DNA from: Morganella morganii
GTDB taxonomy: Bacteria > Pseudomonadota > Gammaproteobacteria > Enterobacterales > Enterobacteriaceae
NCBI RefSeq assembly: GCF_019243775.1
Contig: NZ_CP069157.1
Coordinates: 310,001-374,000 of the forward strand
Reading direction: 5' to 3'
Length of the DNA stretch: 64,000 nt
Each line of letters opens with the position of its first letter. Position 1 is the first letter of the stretch. The notes under the pieces were generated by a model. It ran no database searches. It was not told where the DNA came from and saw only the letters and a list, made by a program, of their open reading frames with translations. The translations under genes and the position numbers were made by a program. Of the stretch, positions 37,612 to 46,682 are shown one piece after another.

Positions 37612-38310
37612 TCAGAATCTGTCAGGAGGGATGCAGAGGACTTCTTTACGCCAGCGGTCGAGCAGGTATTTTTTCGGGTACGGCAGTTTATCGGTTAATA
37701 TTTTACAGGATTGAATTCTGTCGAGCCGGAAGTGCCGGTAGCTCTGACGTAATTCACACCAGGCGGCCAGCACCTGCACCTCTTTCATATAACCGATGGC
37801 AATCGGCCAGATAATCCGGTTGCTGGTCTGGGCCTCTTTATCCTGATAACACAGTTTGATTTTCAGCTCTTCCCGCAGACTGCGGCGCAATTCCCCGGCA
37901 ATGATATTATCGACCTGTGTCAGCTGTGAGGCGGGCACAAATAATGTGCTGTCACTGAATACGGCGCGGGATTCATGTTCCACCACAGCGTTGATTTTAT
38001 TTGCCGCGCGGGCAGCGGAGGCTTTCAGCTCATCATCCGCATTACTCTGTACCCAGCGTAACCCGAGAATTAAGGCTTCCAGTTCATTGACATCAAATAT
38101 CATCGGCGGCAGCAGTAATCCGGATTTCATCTGATAACCGAGACCGGCTTCACCGGTAATTTCAGCACCCTGGCAGCGCAGGGTTTCAATATCCCGGTAA
38201 ACGGAACGCACACTGATTTGTAATTGCGAGGCGAGGGAATCCGCCGTGACCGGATAACGGTTCTCTTTCAGGATCTGTAATAAGGTGAGTAAGCGCTGGG
38301 TGCGTGTCAT
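37612..38310 (-). CDS. YafY-type HTH/WYL-domain transcriptional regulator
   Basis: A 232-residue regulator: an N-terminal winged helix (TRTQRLLTLLQILKENRYPVTADSLASQLQISVRSVYRDIETLRCQGAEI), a linker segment (LLPPMIFDVNELEALILGLRWV) and a C-terminal WYL ligand-sensing domain (IWPIAIGYMKEVQVLAAWCELRQSYRHFRLDRI, where the W and Y of the motif are divergent). Family members frequently neighbour glutathione transferase or glyoxalase genes, as here. It starts 6 bases after vsr ends, so vsr, this gene and the transferase may be transcribed together. Confidence 0.9.
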   Translation of the reverse strand: MTRTQRLLTLLQILKENRYPVTADSLASQLQISVRSVYRDIETLRCQGAEITGEAGLGYQMKSGLLLPPMIFDVNELEALILGLRWVQSNADDELKASAARAANKINAVVEHESRAVFSDSTLFVPASQLTQVDNIIAGELRRSLREELKIKLCYQDKEAQTSNRIIWPIAIGYMKEVQVLAAWCELRQSYRHFRLDRIQSCKILTDKLPYPKKYLLDRWRKEVLCIPPDRF

Positions 38311-38316
38311 AAGGTA

Positions 38317-38787
38317 TCAGCCTGGCGTGATAGTTAATCCGGAGTCCGTAATACTGCCTGAAACAGCACTGCTTATCAGCCAGGTTTTTATTAATGTCAG
38401 CAGCATCGGGTCAGATAATTTTGTTTTCCCGGTCAGGGCACATTCCCAGATGATTAATGTGCGTAACCCCATGCGGTGCAGTTCTGCGATATATTTTTCA
38501 TCGCGGATTTTATTCTCTGATAATTTTTTTTGCCAGAATGCGGTCCGTGTGGCGGGAAGCCGGAATTTGTCACAATCGTGCATGTGCCAGAAACAGCCGT
38601 GAATAAAGATAGCCGTCCGCCATTTTGCCATCCATATATCGGGTTTGCCGGGCAAATCTGCCGGATATAACCGGAAACGGAAGCCGTTATGATGCAACAG
38701 CTTTCTGACATGATGCTCCGGTCTGGTGTCCCGGTTGCGGATGGCGCGCATATTCCGGGAGCGGGTTTCTTTGTCATGTACATCCAT
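38317..38787 (-). CDS. vsr: Very short patch repair endonuclease
   Basis: Nicks DNA 5' of T in T:G mismatches that arise from deamination of 5-methylcytosine at Dcm-type sites. The 156-residue protein has the family sequence DKETRSRNMRAIRNRDTRPE, FRLYPADLPGKPDIW (catalytic Asp), IFIHGCFWHMHDC (zinc and active-site residues) and FWQKKLSENKIRD. The C-terminal about 25 residues are unlike E. coli Vsr. It follows dcm by 81 bases on the same strand, the usual pairing. Confidence 0.96.
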   Translation of the reverse strand: MDVHDKETRSRNMRAIRNRDTRPEHHVRKLLHHNGFRFRLYPADLPGKPDIWMAKWRTAIFIHGCFWHMHDCDKFRLPATRTAFWQKKLSENKIRDEKYIAELHRMGLRTLIIWECALTGKTKLSDPMLLTLIKTWLISSAVSGSITDSGLTITPG

Positions 38788-38868
38788 CGGATTTTCAGCC
38801 GCTGATTTCAGGAATAAGCCCAGATTACCCTATTTCGCCGGGAAAATATGCGCCGCGCCGCCGGAAGA

Positions 38869-39996
38869 TTATTTTACCGGCGGTATTGCACCGGCCCGGA
38901 CTAATGCCGCCGTGAGTTGTTCAGCTATGGCTTCGACAACAGTCATACAGACGGAGTTGCCGAATTGTTTATAAATCTGCCCCTGGGAAACAGAATCGGT
39001 AATATAGTTTTCCGGAAATCCCTGGAGGTTCGCACATTCACGCGGGGTGAGTTTGCGCGGGTTTTTACCGTCCCGCGACTGGTCAATCAGGATCTCAGAA
39101 CCGTCTTTATAATAGCGGGCGCTCAGGGTATTGGTATATTCGCTGTTTTTATTAAACAGGCAATATCCGAAGCCGTTACCTCTGGCTTTATGTTCTCTTT
39201 TGCGTTTCTGATGGCCGGCCCATAATTTATCGGAGATGGTAAAACGATCTTTTTTATAGCGCACCGCATCTTCCGCCAGCGCTTTTTTGCTCTGGAGAAT
39301 ATCACCGAGACAGGTAGGCTGATGAGTCGGTTCCGGCCAGGAAAATAAGGTGTCAAAGTCCGCATCCGGAAACTGGTCGCGGTCAAAACCGATAATAAAA
39401 ATACGCTCGCGGTTCTGCGGAATACCAAAATCGGCAGCACGCAGCACGCGGAAATCAACCCAATAGTTCAGTTTTTGCGACAGCGCGCTGCGGGTCTCTT
39501 CACTCAGCGGAATATTATCCGGCACAGTCTGTTCATACTGTCCGCGCAGAATATCGAGGATAGTCTGTAATGTCCGGCCGCCGTCGTGGCCACGCAGCTG
39601 TTTGACGTTCTCCAGCAGAAACGCCTTCGGCCGTTTCTCTGTCATGATGCGCTGGACTTCAAAGAACATGGTACCGCGGGTGTCGTTAAACCCCTGACGC
39701 GCACCCGCCTGTGAAAATGCCTGGCACGGAAAACCGCCGAGAAGAATATCGTGATCCGGAATATCTTTTGCCGCGATCCTGGTGATGTCGCCGTCAGGCA
39801 TCTCACCGAAATTGGCAAAATAGGTGCGCTGGGCGAATTTATCCCACTCAGAGGTAAACACACAACGACCGCCCTGTTGCTGAAAGGGCAGGCGGATCCC
39901 GCCGATGCCGGCAAAAAGATCGATAAAAGTGAATCTGCAATTATCCTCGGGTGACTGCCGGAAAGGGGCGTCCTCTGGGTGTTTTTTCAAAATCAT
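38869..39996 (-). CDS. dcm: DNA cytosine-5 methyltransferase, Dcm-like
   Basis: A 375-residue C5 methyltransferase: motif I FIDLFAGIGGIRL (24-36), motif IV GGFPCQAFSQAG with catalytic Cys91, ENV (129-131), motif VIII GIPQNRERIFIIG, and the C-terminal motifs IX-X (RKLTPRECANLQGFPENY, QFGNSVCMTVVEAI). It is about 100 residues shorter than E. coli Dcm, mainly at the N-terminus. Paired vsr implies that it methylates CCWGG or a related site, but the target domain must be tested. No cognate restriction enzyme is adjacent. Separate from the tRNA-linked island, though still possibly accessory DNA. Confidence 0.92.
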   Translation of the reverse strand: MILKKHPEDAPFRQSPEDNCRFTFIDLFAGIGGIRLPFQQQGGRCVFTSEWDKFAQRTYFANFGEMPDGDITRIAAKDIPDHDILLGGFPCQAFSQAGARQGFNDTRGTMFFEVQRIMTEKRPKAFLLENVKQLRGHDGGRTLQTILDILRGQYEQTVPDNIPLSEETRSALSQKLNYWVDFRVLRAADFGIPQNRERIFIIGFDRDQFPDADFDTLFSWPEPTHQPTCLGDILQSKKALAEDAVRYKKDRFTISDKLWAGHQKRKREHKARGNGFGYCLFNKNSEYTNTLSARYYKDGSEILIDQSRDGKNPRKLTPRECANLQGFPENYITDSVSQGQIYKQFGNSVCMTVVEAIAEQLTAALVRAGAIPPVK

Positions 39997-40179
39997 CTCC
40001 GGTTCGGGAAACAGCCGCCGGGCAGTGCGCCGGTTTTATCCCGGCACTATATCACTGCCCGGGGCTCCGGGAAACAGGAAGGCCGGAAAAACAGGTATGT
40101 CCGGCGGGCGCGGAAACTGGTATATGTTGTCTCTCTGTATTAATTTGTTCTTAGCGTAACTATTTCAGGGGGAATGAAA

Positions 40180-40521
40180 ATGCCTGTAACCAATCCGGAT
40201 GTTCTGAAGCTCCGTTTATTAGGCGATATGTATGATGACAGCTATTTCCCGGACCATCTGGTGAAGCAGGGAGAGGAGATTCTTCTGCGTCTGTGTGAGG
40301 TGCTGGAAAACAATCCGCCGGACGACCTGGCGGCGCTGTATGTGCTGACACAGCAGGCGACAGAGGAATTTAATGATTTGCAGGATGCGTTTGATGAAGC
40401 AGGCAGTGAGATTGAAACCGTTGCCCGGGATTCTATCGGCGAATCCTTTTACCTGATTGCCCGTGCATACGGCTTTGAGGATGCGGACCCGGAGGAGCTT
40501 ATCGCAACGCGGGACTGGTAA
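40180..40521 (+). CDS. DUF5713 family protein, function unknown
   Basis: A 113-residue acidic protein (NPDVLKLRLLGDMYDDSYFPDHLVKQGEEILLRLCEVLE, LAALYVLTQQATEEFNDLQDAF, ARDSIGESFYLIARAYGF), matching my recollection of the DUF5713 family, small cytosolic proteins of unknown function. Two ATGs occur at 40174 and 40180; the GGGGGA site is correctly spaced only for the second. It lies 24 bases upstream of the M20 hydrolase and is probably in one operon with it. Confidence 0.75.
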   Translation: MPVTNPDVLKLRLLGDMYDDSYFPDHLVKQGEEILLRLCEVLENNPPDDLAALYVLTQQATEEFNDLQDAFDEAGSEIETVARDSIGESFYLIARAYGFEDADPEELIATRDW

Positions 40522-40545
40522 TTCAATAACAATAATGAGGTGATC

Positions 40546-41805
40546 ATGAATCACAAATCCGGTGGGCTGAAGATAGACGGAAAGACCTTACTGAATCATT
40601 TGCAGGAACTGGGAAATGCCGGGGCGGATCCGGTAAAAGGCGGGCGGACGCGGACAGCGCTGACCGATGCGGAAAAGCAGGGGCGTGACCTGGTGGTCAG
40701 CTGGATGAAAGCGCTGGATCTGGTGATCCGTATTGATCAGATCGGAAACATTTTCGGCACACTGCCGTCAGTTTCCGGAAACAGCGATACCGCGCCGCTG
40801 ATGATAGGGTCACATATCGATACGGTGATTAACGCCGGGGCACTGGATGGCTGCTACGGCGTGCTCAGCGGCCTGGCGGTAGTCCGGGCCTTCCGGGAAG
40901 CCGGTGTGCTGCCGTCCCGTCCGATCACGGTGGCGGCATTCACTAACGAAGAAGGTGTGCGTTTTCATCCGGATATGATGGGCTCGCTGGTGTATGCGGG
41001 CGGTTATCCGCTGGAAGATGCTCTGAATGCGGTGGCCACTGACGGTGCAGTGCTGCGTGATGAGCTGGAACGCGCCGGTTATGCGGGCAGTATGGTGCCG
41101 GGCAGCATTGTGCCGCACGAGTATCTGGAACTGCATATTGAGCAGGGACCGGTGCTGGAGGCGGAAGGATTACAGATCGGGGTGGTGGAGAGCTTACAGG
41201 GTATCTCGTGGCAGAAAATCACCATCACCGGCACGGCAAACCATGCCGGAACCACGCCGACACGGCTGCGTCATGATGCCGGATATGCGGCAGCGAAGCT
41301 GATCACCTTTCTGCGCGAAGGCATTTCTCAGAAAAACGGGGCCACATTAACCACGGTGGGGACGATTGCTTTTGAGCCGAATGCGGTTAACGTGATCCCG
41401 GGCTCGGCAACGTTCACCATTGATATGCGGGACCCGGACGAAGAGCGCCTGCAATGGGCGGAAGGGCAGATCCGCGATTATCTGGCGGTGTTATCAGAGC
41501 AGGAAGGGGTTACGGTCTCAGCCCGTCAGTTGGCGCGTTTTCAGCCGGTGGTGTTTGATAAAACCCTGGTCAGCTGTGTGGAGAATGCGGCCAGAGCCGC
41601 CGGGAGTGCATACCGTCGTATGCCGTCTGGTGCCGGACATGATGCGCAGATGATTGCGCGGATAGCGCCGGCAGCGATGATTTTTGTGCCGAGTAAGAAC
41701 GGAATCAGCCATAACCCGGCTGAATATACCGAAGATGCTGATCTGATACGCGGCGCACAGGTACTGCTGGATACGGTGATACTGAGACTGGCAGAGCCGG
41801 TGTAA
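40546..41805 (+). CDS. M20-family hydantoinase/carbamoylase-type amidohydrolase
   Basis: A 419-residue dinuclear metallo-amidohydrolase of the group containing allantoate amidohydrolase, beta-ureidopropionase and N-carbamoyl-L-amino acid hydrolase. Metal and substrate motifs: MIGSHIDTVINAGALDGCYGVLSGL (His90, Asp101), FTNEEGVRF (134-140), ELHIEQGPVLE and GTANHAGTTPTRLRHDA (dimerisation-lid His/Arg), ending with PSGAGHDAQMIA and FVPSKNGISHNPAEYT. All are intact. A ureide or carbamoyl amino acid is the likely substrate, but no pathway neighbours identify which. An upstream GTG at 40540 is in frame; the ATG at 40546 has a better TGAGG site. Confidence 0.9.
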   Translation: MNHKSGGLKIDGKTLLNHLQELGNAGADPVKGGRTRTALTDAEKQGRDLVVSWMKALDLVIRIDQIGNIFGTLPSVSGNSDTAPLMIGSHIDTVINAGALDGCYGVLSGLAVVRAFREAGVLPSRPITVAAFTNEEGVRFHPDMMGSLVYAGGYPLEDALNAVATDGAVLRDELERAGYAGSMVPGSIVPHEYLELHIEQGPVLEAEGLQIGVVESLQGISWQKITITGTANHAGTTPTRLRHDAGYAAAKLITFLREGISQKNGATLTTVGTIAFEPNAVNVIPGSATFTIDMRDPDEERLQWAEGQIRDYLAVLSEQEGVTVSARQLARFQPVVFDKTLVSCVENAARAAGSAYRRMPSGAGHDAQMIARIAPAAMIFVPSKNGISHNPAEYTEDADLIRGAQVLLDTVILRLAEPV

Positions 41806-41821
41806 GTTATCCCGGCAAAAC

Positions 41822-41845
41822 GGCGGCATCCGGGCGGATGCCGCC
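41822..41845. terminator. Terminator between the M20 hydrolase and the EamA gene
   Basis: GGCGGCATCC-GGGC-GGATGCCGCC is a perfect 10-bp stem between convergent genes. On the minus strand a GTTTTG follows; the plus-strand side has no T-run. Confidence 0.7.
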
Positions 41846-41852
41846 CGGTGAA

Positions 41853-42752
41853 TTATTTTACCGCTGCGGGCTGTTTGCCCCGGCTGACCAGCAGCCAGAC
41901 TGCCACACAGACAATCAGCGCACCGAGGAAGAAATTCGGGCTGAGTGTCTCATCAAGCACAAGATAACCCCACAAAATACCGAACGGCGGGATCAGAAAG
42001 GTCACTGTCAGTGAGCGCATCGGGCCGATATCCGCAATCAGGCGGAAATAGAGAATATACGCCACTGCCGTACAGAGCAGCCCCACCGCAATCACACTGC
42101 CCCAGACCATCGGCTGTGCCCAGTTAACCGCCGGGCCGGTCGTGACACTGAAACCGAAAAACGGCAGCAGGAACAGCGTGGCACCGAGCTGGCTGCCGAA
42201 CGCAACCAGACGGGCATCCAGACCGCCTTTTTCACTGATCCAGCGCCGCGTCAGGAATCCCGCCAGCCCGTAACAGGCGGTGGCAAGCAGACAGGCGGCC
42301 ACGCCCCATAATAAATGGGCGGAAGACTGACTTTCCCCGACCGTGGTGATCACCACAATCCCGGCCAGTCCCATCATCACCCCCAGCCATTTGCGGGCGG
42401 TCAGGGTTTCGGCAAAGAAAGCAAAGCCGATCAGCGCCCCCATCAGCGGCGTGGTGGCGTTGAGAATGGCGGAGTAACCGGCCGGCAGCCACTGCGCGGC
42501 CAGACAGTACATAAAAAAGGGAATGCCGGAGTTAATCACGCCCAGTAATAATGCCGGTTTTAATTTTCCGTCAAACCGGAAGGTGCGGCGCATGATAAGG
42601 AGGATCACCAGAAGTCCGGCACAGCCGAAAAAGACACGCAGAAAGGCCGTGTTAACCGCGCCGAACTGCGGGGAGGCCACCCGCATAAAAAGAAAGCTGG
42701 CACCCCAGATGGCCGCCAGCAGGGTAAGCCGCAGATAGTCCGCAGGTCGCAT
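41853..42752 (-). CDS. EamA-family (DMT) membrane transporter
   Basis: A 299-residue inner-membrane protein with about ten hydrophobic segments in two homologous halves. Family markers are AIWGASFLFMRVASPQFGAVNTAFLRV near the N-terminus, NATTPLMGALIGFAFFAETLTARKWLGVMMGLAGIVVI in the first repeat and FLIPPFGILWGYLVLDETLSPNFFLGALIVCVAVWLL in the second. Such proteins usually export small metabolites or amino acids; the substrate cannot be told. It is divergent from the siderophore receptor and convergent with the hydrolase, so it stands as a single gene. Confidence 0.92.
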   Translation of the reverse strand: MRPADYLRLTLLAAIWGASFLFMRVASPQFGAVNTAFLRVFFGCAGLLVILLIMRRTFRFDGKLKPALLLGVINSGIPFFMYCLAAQWLPAGYSAILNATTPLMGALIGFAFFAETLTARKWLGVMMGLAGIVVITTVGESQSSAHLLWGVAACLLATACYGLAGFLTRRWISEKGGLDARLVAFGSQLGATLFLLPFFGFSVTTGPAVNWAQPMVWGSVIAVGLLCTAVAYILYFRLIADIGPMRSLTVTFLIPPFGILWGYLVLDETLSPNFFLGALIVCVAVWLLVSRGKQPAAVK

Positions 42753-42868
42753 GGGATTCCTTATCTGAAAATCAGTGAGTTAAGAGGGAAGTATCCGGTT
42801 CCGATTATACCACAGTGAATAGTCACCCCCTGAAAATCAAATATAAAAAGCAAGCGGGGAATATTTCT

Positions 42869-42899
42869 TCTTGTGATAATCATTCTCAGTCAATATTAT
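42869..42899 (+). promoter_or_regulatory. Fur-regulated promoter of the siderophore uptake operon
   Basis: The segment 42869-42887 contains GATAATCATT and matches the 19-bp Fur box at 14 positions by eye. It covers the -35 (TTGTGA, 42871) and spacer of a promoter whose -10 is TATTAT (42894-42899, 17-base spacing). Iron-replete Fur should therefore block transcription of the downstream receptor gene. Confidence 0.88.
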
Positions 42900-42946
42900 C
42901 AGCAGCCTGATAATGAACTTTTTTGATCTCCACAGGAAAGATACCA

Positions 42947-45160
42947 ATGCGCATCCGCTCTCTCTGTCTTCTGACACCCTGCCTGACCCTGTTAATCACA
43001 CCGGATGTCCTGGCGGCAACTTCTGCCGATTCCGGCGAACCGATTGTGGTCTCTGCTTCGCGCAGCTACCGGACAGTTTCTGAAATGGCCCAGACCACCT
43101 GGGTCATTGATAATGCGGATATCGCGCAGCAGGCGGAAGGCGGCAAAGAGCTGAAAGATATCCTGGCGCAGCTGATCCCGGGGATGAGTGTCAGCGGCCA
43201 GGGGCGGACAAACTACGGCATGAATATGCGCGGGCGCTCTATGATTGTGATGGTGGACGGTGTGCGCCTGAATTCATCACGCAGTGACAGCCGTCAGCTG
43301 GATTCGATTGATCCGTTCAATATCAATCATATTGAAGTGATTTCCGGTGCGACCTCCCTGTACGGTGGCGGCAGCAGCGGTGGTCTGATTAATATCGTGA
43401 CCAAAAAAGGTCAGGAAGAAAAACAGGTTGAGGTTCAGATCGGCGGCAAAAGCGGGTTCCGCAACGGTTCGGATCATGATGAAAACGTGGCTGCCGCAGT
43501 CAGCGGTGGTAATGATCAGGCTTACGGACGCTTATCTGTGGCTTATCAGCGTTACGGCGGCTGGTATGACGGCAAAGGCCGCGAAATCCTGATCGATAAC
43601 ACCCAGACCGGGCTTCAGTATTCTGACCGCCTGGATGTGATGGGCTCCGGAACTCTGACGATTGATGACCATCAGTCACTGGAACTGATGGCGCAGTATT
43701 ACAACAGTGAATCTGACGGCAAACACGGGATCGATCTGGGCAAAGATTTTGCGGCGGTACTGGGAAAAGACACTGCGCATAACAGCGACAAACTGGATTC
43801 TGACCGGATCCCCGGCACCAAACGCCATATGGTGAACCTGCAGTACAGCAACAGTGACCTGCTGGGACAGGATCTGGTGGCGCAGGCGTATTACCGTGAT
43901 GAAACCCAGACCTTCTATCCGTTCCCGGCGCTGGGCGGTAAAAAGCCGGATTATGTGGTCAGCAGCATCAGCGCATCAGAGCAGAAAACTGATTTCTACG
44001 GCGGTAAAGTCACCTTTAACAGCAAGCCGCTGGATAACCTGACACTGACGTACGGCGCGGATGCCGAGCATGAAAAATTCAGTGCCAACCAGAAGTTCTT
44101 TAATCTGCAGAAAGCGAAGGAAAGTAACGGACTGACCCTGGATTCCGCCTACAATACCGGGCGTTATCCGGGCTATACCACCACCACGATGGCGGCGTTT
44201 CTGCAAAGCAGTTATGACATCAACCTGCTGGTGACCCTGAGCGGCGGTATGCGTTATCAGTACACGAAAAACAAAGTGGATGATTTCACCGGGTATCAGC
44301 AGCAACAGCTGATTGCGGAAGGTAAAGCCACTTCAGCGGATGCGGTACCGGGCGGGGAAACGGATTACAACAACCTGTTATTTAATGCCGGGGTGCTGCT
44401 CAACCTGACCGACACACAACAGACCTGGTTTAATTTCTCCCAGGGCTTTGAAATCCCGGATATCGCCAAATTCTACGGCACCGGCAATTACGGTTCGCCG
44501 GTCAGTGGTCATTATCCGCTGCTCAACAGTGTGAACATCAATGATACGCGGGTCAAAGGTATCAAAGTCAACTCCTTCGAACTGGGCTGGCGTTACACCG
44601 GGGACAGCCTGCAAACCCAGCTGGCGGCGTACTATTCACTGTCTGACAGCAGCTACGACATCAATAAGAAAGATATGACTATCTTCCTGAAAGATGACAA
44701 ACGCCGGATCTACGGTGTGGAAGGGGCGGCGGATTACGCGATCGCAGATACTGACTGGCGTGTCGGGACTAATTTCAACCTGATCAAATCCGAGACCAAA
44801 GCGGGTGATCAGTGGGAAAAATGGAGCGTGAAGTTTGCCAGCCCGTCAAAAGTCACCGCGTATGTGGCCTGGGAGCCGTCAGACTGGACACTGCGTCTGC
44901 AAAGCCAGCAATCTTTCAGCCTGACCGATGCGGACGGGGAGAAACTGGACGGATATAACACCGTCGATTTCCTCGGCAGCTATCAGTTACCGGTCGGTAA
45001 AGTCAGCTTTGCGGTCGAAAACCTGCTGGATAAAGATTACACCACCGTGTGGGGACAGCGCGCACCTATCCTGTACAGTCCGGCGTACGGCGCACCGGAC
45101 TTATACAGCTATAAAGGGCGCGGCCGCACATTCGCACTGAATTATCTGGTGACATTCTGA
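42947..45160 (+). CDS. rumA: TonB-dependent ferric siderophore receptor, RumA/IutA-like
   Basis: A 737-residue outer-membrane receptor with signal peptide (RSLCLLTPCLTLLITPDVLAA), TonB box region EPIVVSAS, plug domain (KDILAQLIPGMSVSGQGRTNYGMNMRGRSMIVMVDGVRLN, ATSLYGGGSSGGLINIVTKKG) and a 22-strand barrel ending LNYLVTF. The pattern is that of the aerobactin receptor IutA. M. morganii rhizoferrin uptake was described with a receptor RumA and a periplasmic RumB, and the gene pair, Fur box and sizes here fit; the symbol rests on that recollection. The alternative is an IutA-type receptor for another hydroxycarboxylate siderophore. The ATG at 42947 follows AGGAAAG. Confidence 0.8.
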   Translation: MRIRSLCLLTPCLTLLITPDVLAATSADSGEPIVVSASRSYRTVSEMAQTTWVIDNADIAQQAEGGKELKDILAQLIPGMSVSGQGRTNYGMNMRGRSMIVMVDGVRLNSSRSDSRQLDSIDPFNINHIEVISGATSLYGGGSSGGLINIVTKKGQEEKQVEVQIGGKSGFRNGSDHDENVAAAVSGGNDQAYGRLSVAYQRYGGWYDGKGREILIDNTQTGLQYSDRLDVMGSGTLTIDDHQSLELMAQYYNSESDGKHGIDLGKDFAAVLGKDTAHNSDKLDSDRIPGTKRHMVNLQYSNSDLLGQDLVAQAYYRDETQTFYPFPALGGKKPDYVVSSISASEQKTDFYGGKVTFNSKPLDNLTLTYGADAEHEKFSANQKFFNLQKAKESNGLTLDSAYNTGRYPGYTTTTMAAFLQSSYDINLLVTLSGGMRYQYTKNKVDDFTGYQQQQLIAEGKATSADAVPGGETDYNNLLFNAGVLLNLTDTQQTWFNFSQGFEIPDIAKFYGTGNYGSPVSGHYPLLNSVNINDTRVKGIKVNSFELGWRYTGDSLQTQLAAYYSLSDSSYDINKKDMTIFLKDDKRRIYGVEGAADYAIADTDWRVGTNFNLIKSETKAGDQWEKWSVKFASPSKVTAYVAWEPSDWTLRLQSQQSFSLTDADGEKLDGYNTVDFLGSYQLPVGKVSFAVENLLDKDYTTVWGQRAPILYSPAYGAPDLYSYKGRGRTFALNYLVTF

Positions 45161-45170
45161 GGCCCGTTTT

Positions 45171-46271
45171 ATGCGTATATTCATAGTAATGATGACGCTG
45201 CTGCTGAGCACGGGAGTCCGTGCTCAGACGCAAATTGTCACCGATTTACAGGGACGGTCAGTGGCGGTGAATACGCCGGTCAAGCGGCTGTTTCTTGCGG
45301 ATGCCCGTGACATTCTGGCGGTGGATATTGCGGCGGGGAAAACCCATTTTTCCTCTCTCAGCGGATGGAGTGATACCCTGGCGCATTATGCGCCGGATCT
45401 GGAAGCAGCATATCTGGAGGCCGCGCCGGAACTGGCGCGGTTACCGGTTCTGCCGAAAAGCAAAGACGGTACTTTTACAACGGAAAACCTGTTGGCACTG
45501 TCGCCGGATGCGGTACTGATGCACAAATCCTCCTACGGGCTGATGAAAAGTACGAACCTGCTGCCGCAACTGGAAGCGGCGGGTATTCCGGTGATTTTTA
45601 TCGATTTCCGCAGTGACATGACAGAAAACACCCCGAAAAGTATTCAGCTTATCGGCACACTGTTTGAAACCGAAGGGCGCGCCGCGGAGTTCTCGGAATA
45701 CTACCGGCTTAAACTGGCCGCACTGCGTCAGCGTCTGCCGGAGCAAAAACCGTCCGTGCTGATTGAAAGCAATGCCGGGTTATTCGGCAATGACTGCTGC
45801 CGTTTATACGGACGTACCGGATTCGGCGAACTGGCGGAGATTGCGGGTGGTGATAACCTGGTGCGCGACACGATGCCGGCAAACGGCGCGGAAAGCAGCA
45901 TTGAAAATATTCTGCATCTCAACCCGCAGTTCTATGTGCTGACCGGTGCGGACTGGAAACAGTATAACCGCCGTTCAGAGGCGGTCACGCTCGGGTACGG
46001 CGCACCGGCAGAACCGGCGCAAAAAGTGATGAATGCGCTGATGAACCGCCAGGGATTAGCCTCACTGGAGGCGGTGAAATCACAGCACGTGATGGCGGTT
46101 TACCATAATTTCTACAACAGCCCGCTGAATATTTTTGCCGCCGAAGCACTGGCTGCATTTTTCCATCCGCAGGCATTCAGTGACCTGAATCCGCAGGCGG
46201 AAATGGTGTCATTCCATCAGCGGTTTACGGCGATCAGCGGTGCCGGGACGTTCTGGGTGACGATGCAGTAA
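45171..46271 (+). CDS. rumB: Periplasmic ferric-siderophore binding protein, RumB-like
   Basis: A 366-residue class III periplasmic binding protein with a short signal peptide (FIVMMTLLLSTGVRAQ). The fold elements are visible: TDLQGRSVAVNTPVKRLFLADARDILAV, LLALSPDAVLMHKSSYG, AAGIPVIFIDF, SIQLIGTLFETEGRAAEFSEYY helix and FGELAEIAGGDNLV, ENILHLNPQFYVLTG. It follows the receptor by 10 bases, clearly one operon. No inner-membrane permease or ATPase gene follows: a terminator ends the operon, so a permease elsewhere (FecCDE- or FhuBC-like) must complete uptake. The symbol rests on the rumAB recollection given for the receptor. Confidence 0.8.
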   Translation: MRIFIVMMTLLLSTGVRAQTQIVTDLQGRSVAVNTPVKRLFLADARDILAVDIAAGKTHFSSLSGWSDTLAHYAPDLEAAYLEAAPELARLPVLPKSKDGTFTTENLLALSPDAVLMHKSSYGLMKSTNLLPQLEAAGIPVIFIDFRSDMTENTPKSIQLIGTLFETEGRAAEFSEYYRLKLAALRQRLPEQKPSVLIESNAGLFGNDCCRLYGRTGFGELAEIAGGDNLVRDTMPANGAESSIENILHLNPQFYVLTGADWKQYNRRSEAVTLGYGAPAEPAQKVMNALMNRQGLASLEAVKSQHVMAVYHNFYNSPLNIFAAEALAAFFHPQAFSDLNPQAEMVSFHQRFTAISGAGTFWVTMQ

Positions 46272-46300
46272 TTATCCGTTTATCAGCAAAAACAGCACAA

Positions 46301-46341
46301 AAGCCCGGCACAGAAAACAGTGTTGCCGGGCTTCTTTTTTT
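46301..46341 (+). terminator. Terminator of the siderophore operon
   Basis: AAGCCCGGCA, a 13-base loop and TGCCGGGCTT (10-bp stem) are followed by CTTTTTTT, about 30 bases after the rumB stop. Confidence 0.9.
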
Positions 46342-46584
46342 ATCACCGGTTAAAAATAAATCAATTTTGCCCCTCAATTTGATCCGCCCCGCAAAGTGAC
46401 GACTCAACACCCTCAAAAATGTGATGAACATCTTATTTTCACCAGTGAAAATATGACTCAGGCCACATATTCAGCCCGGAAAATAAAAACAGCGAAATTA
46501 TCAGTAAAAAGTAATTATATGAATTAACTGGATTATTTTTTGCTTTACACGATAAAGCGTTATTTCAGGCAAACGAGATCGGCT

Positions 46585-46609
46585 TCACATTCTTAAAACC
46601 GGAATGTGA
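46585..46609 (+). promoter_or_regulatory. Inverted repeat upstream of the PTS operon (candidate operator)
   Basis: TCACATTC and GAATGTGA are perfect 8-bp arms separated by 9 bases, about 75 bases before the PTS IIA start. The right arm also begins a CRP-like site (TGTGA-N6-TCGCT, 46605-46620). No regulator gene is immediately upstream. Confidence 0.55.
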
Positions 46610-46682
46610 TCTTCGTCGCTATTTATTTAGGCGTAAATAAGCCATCTTTAAAATAAGAAAAAATCACATCAGGAGTTCGGTT

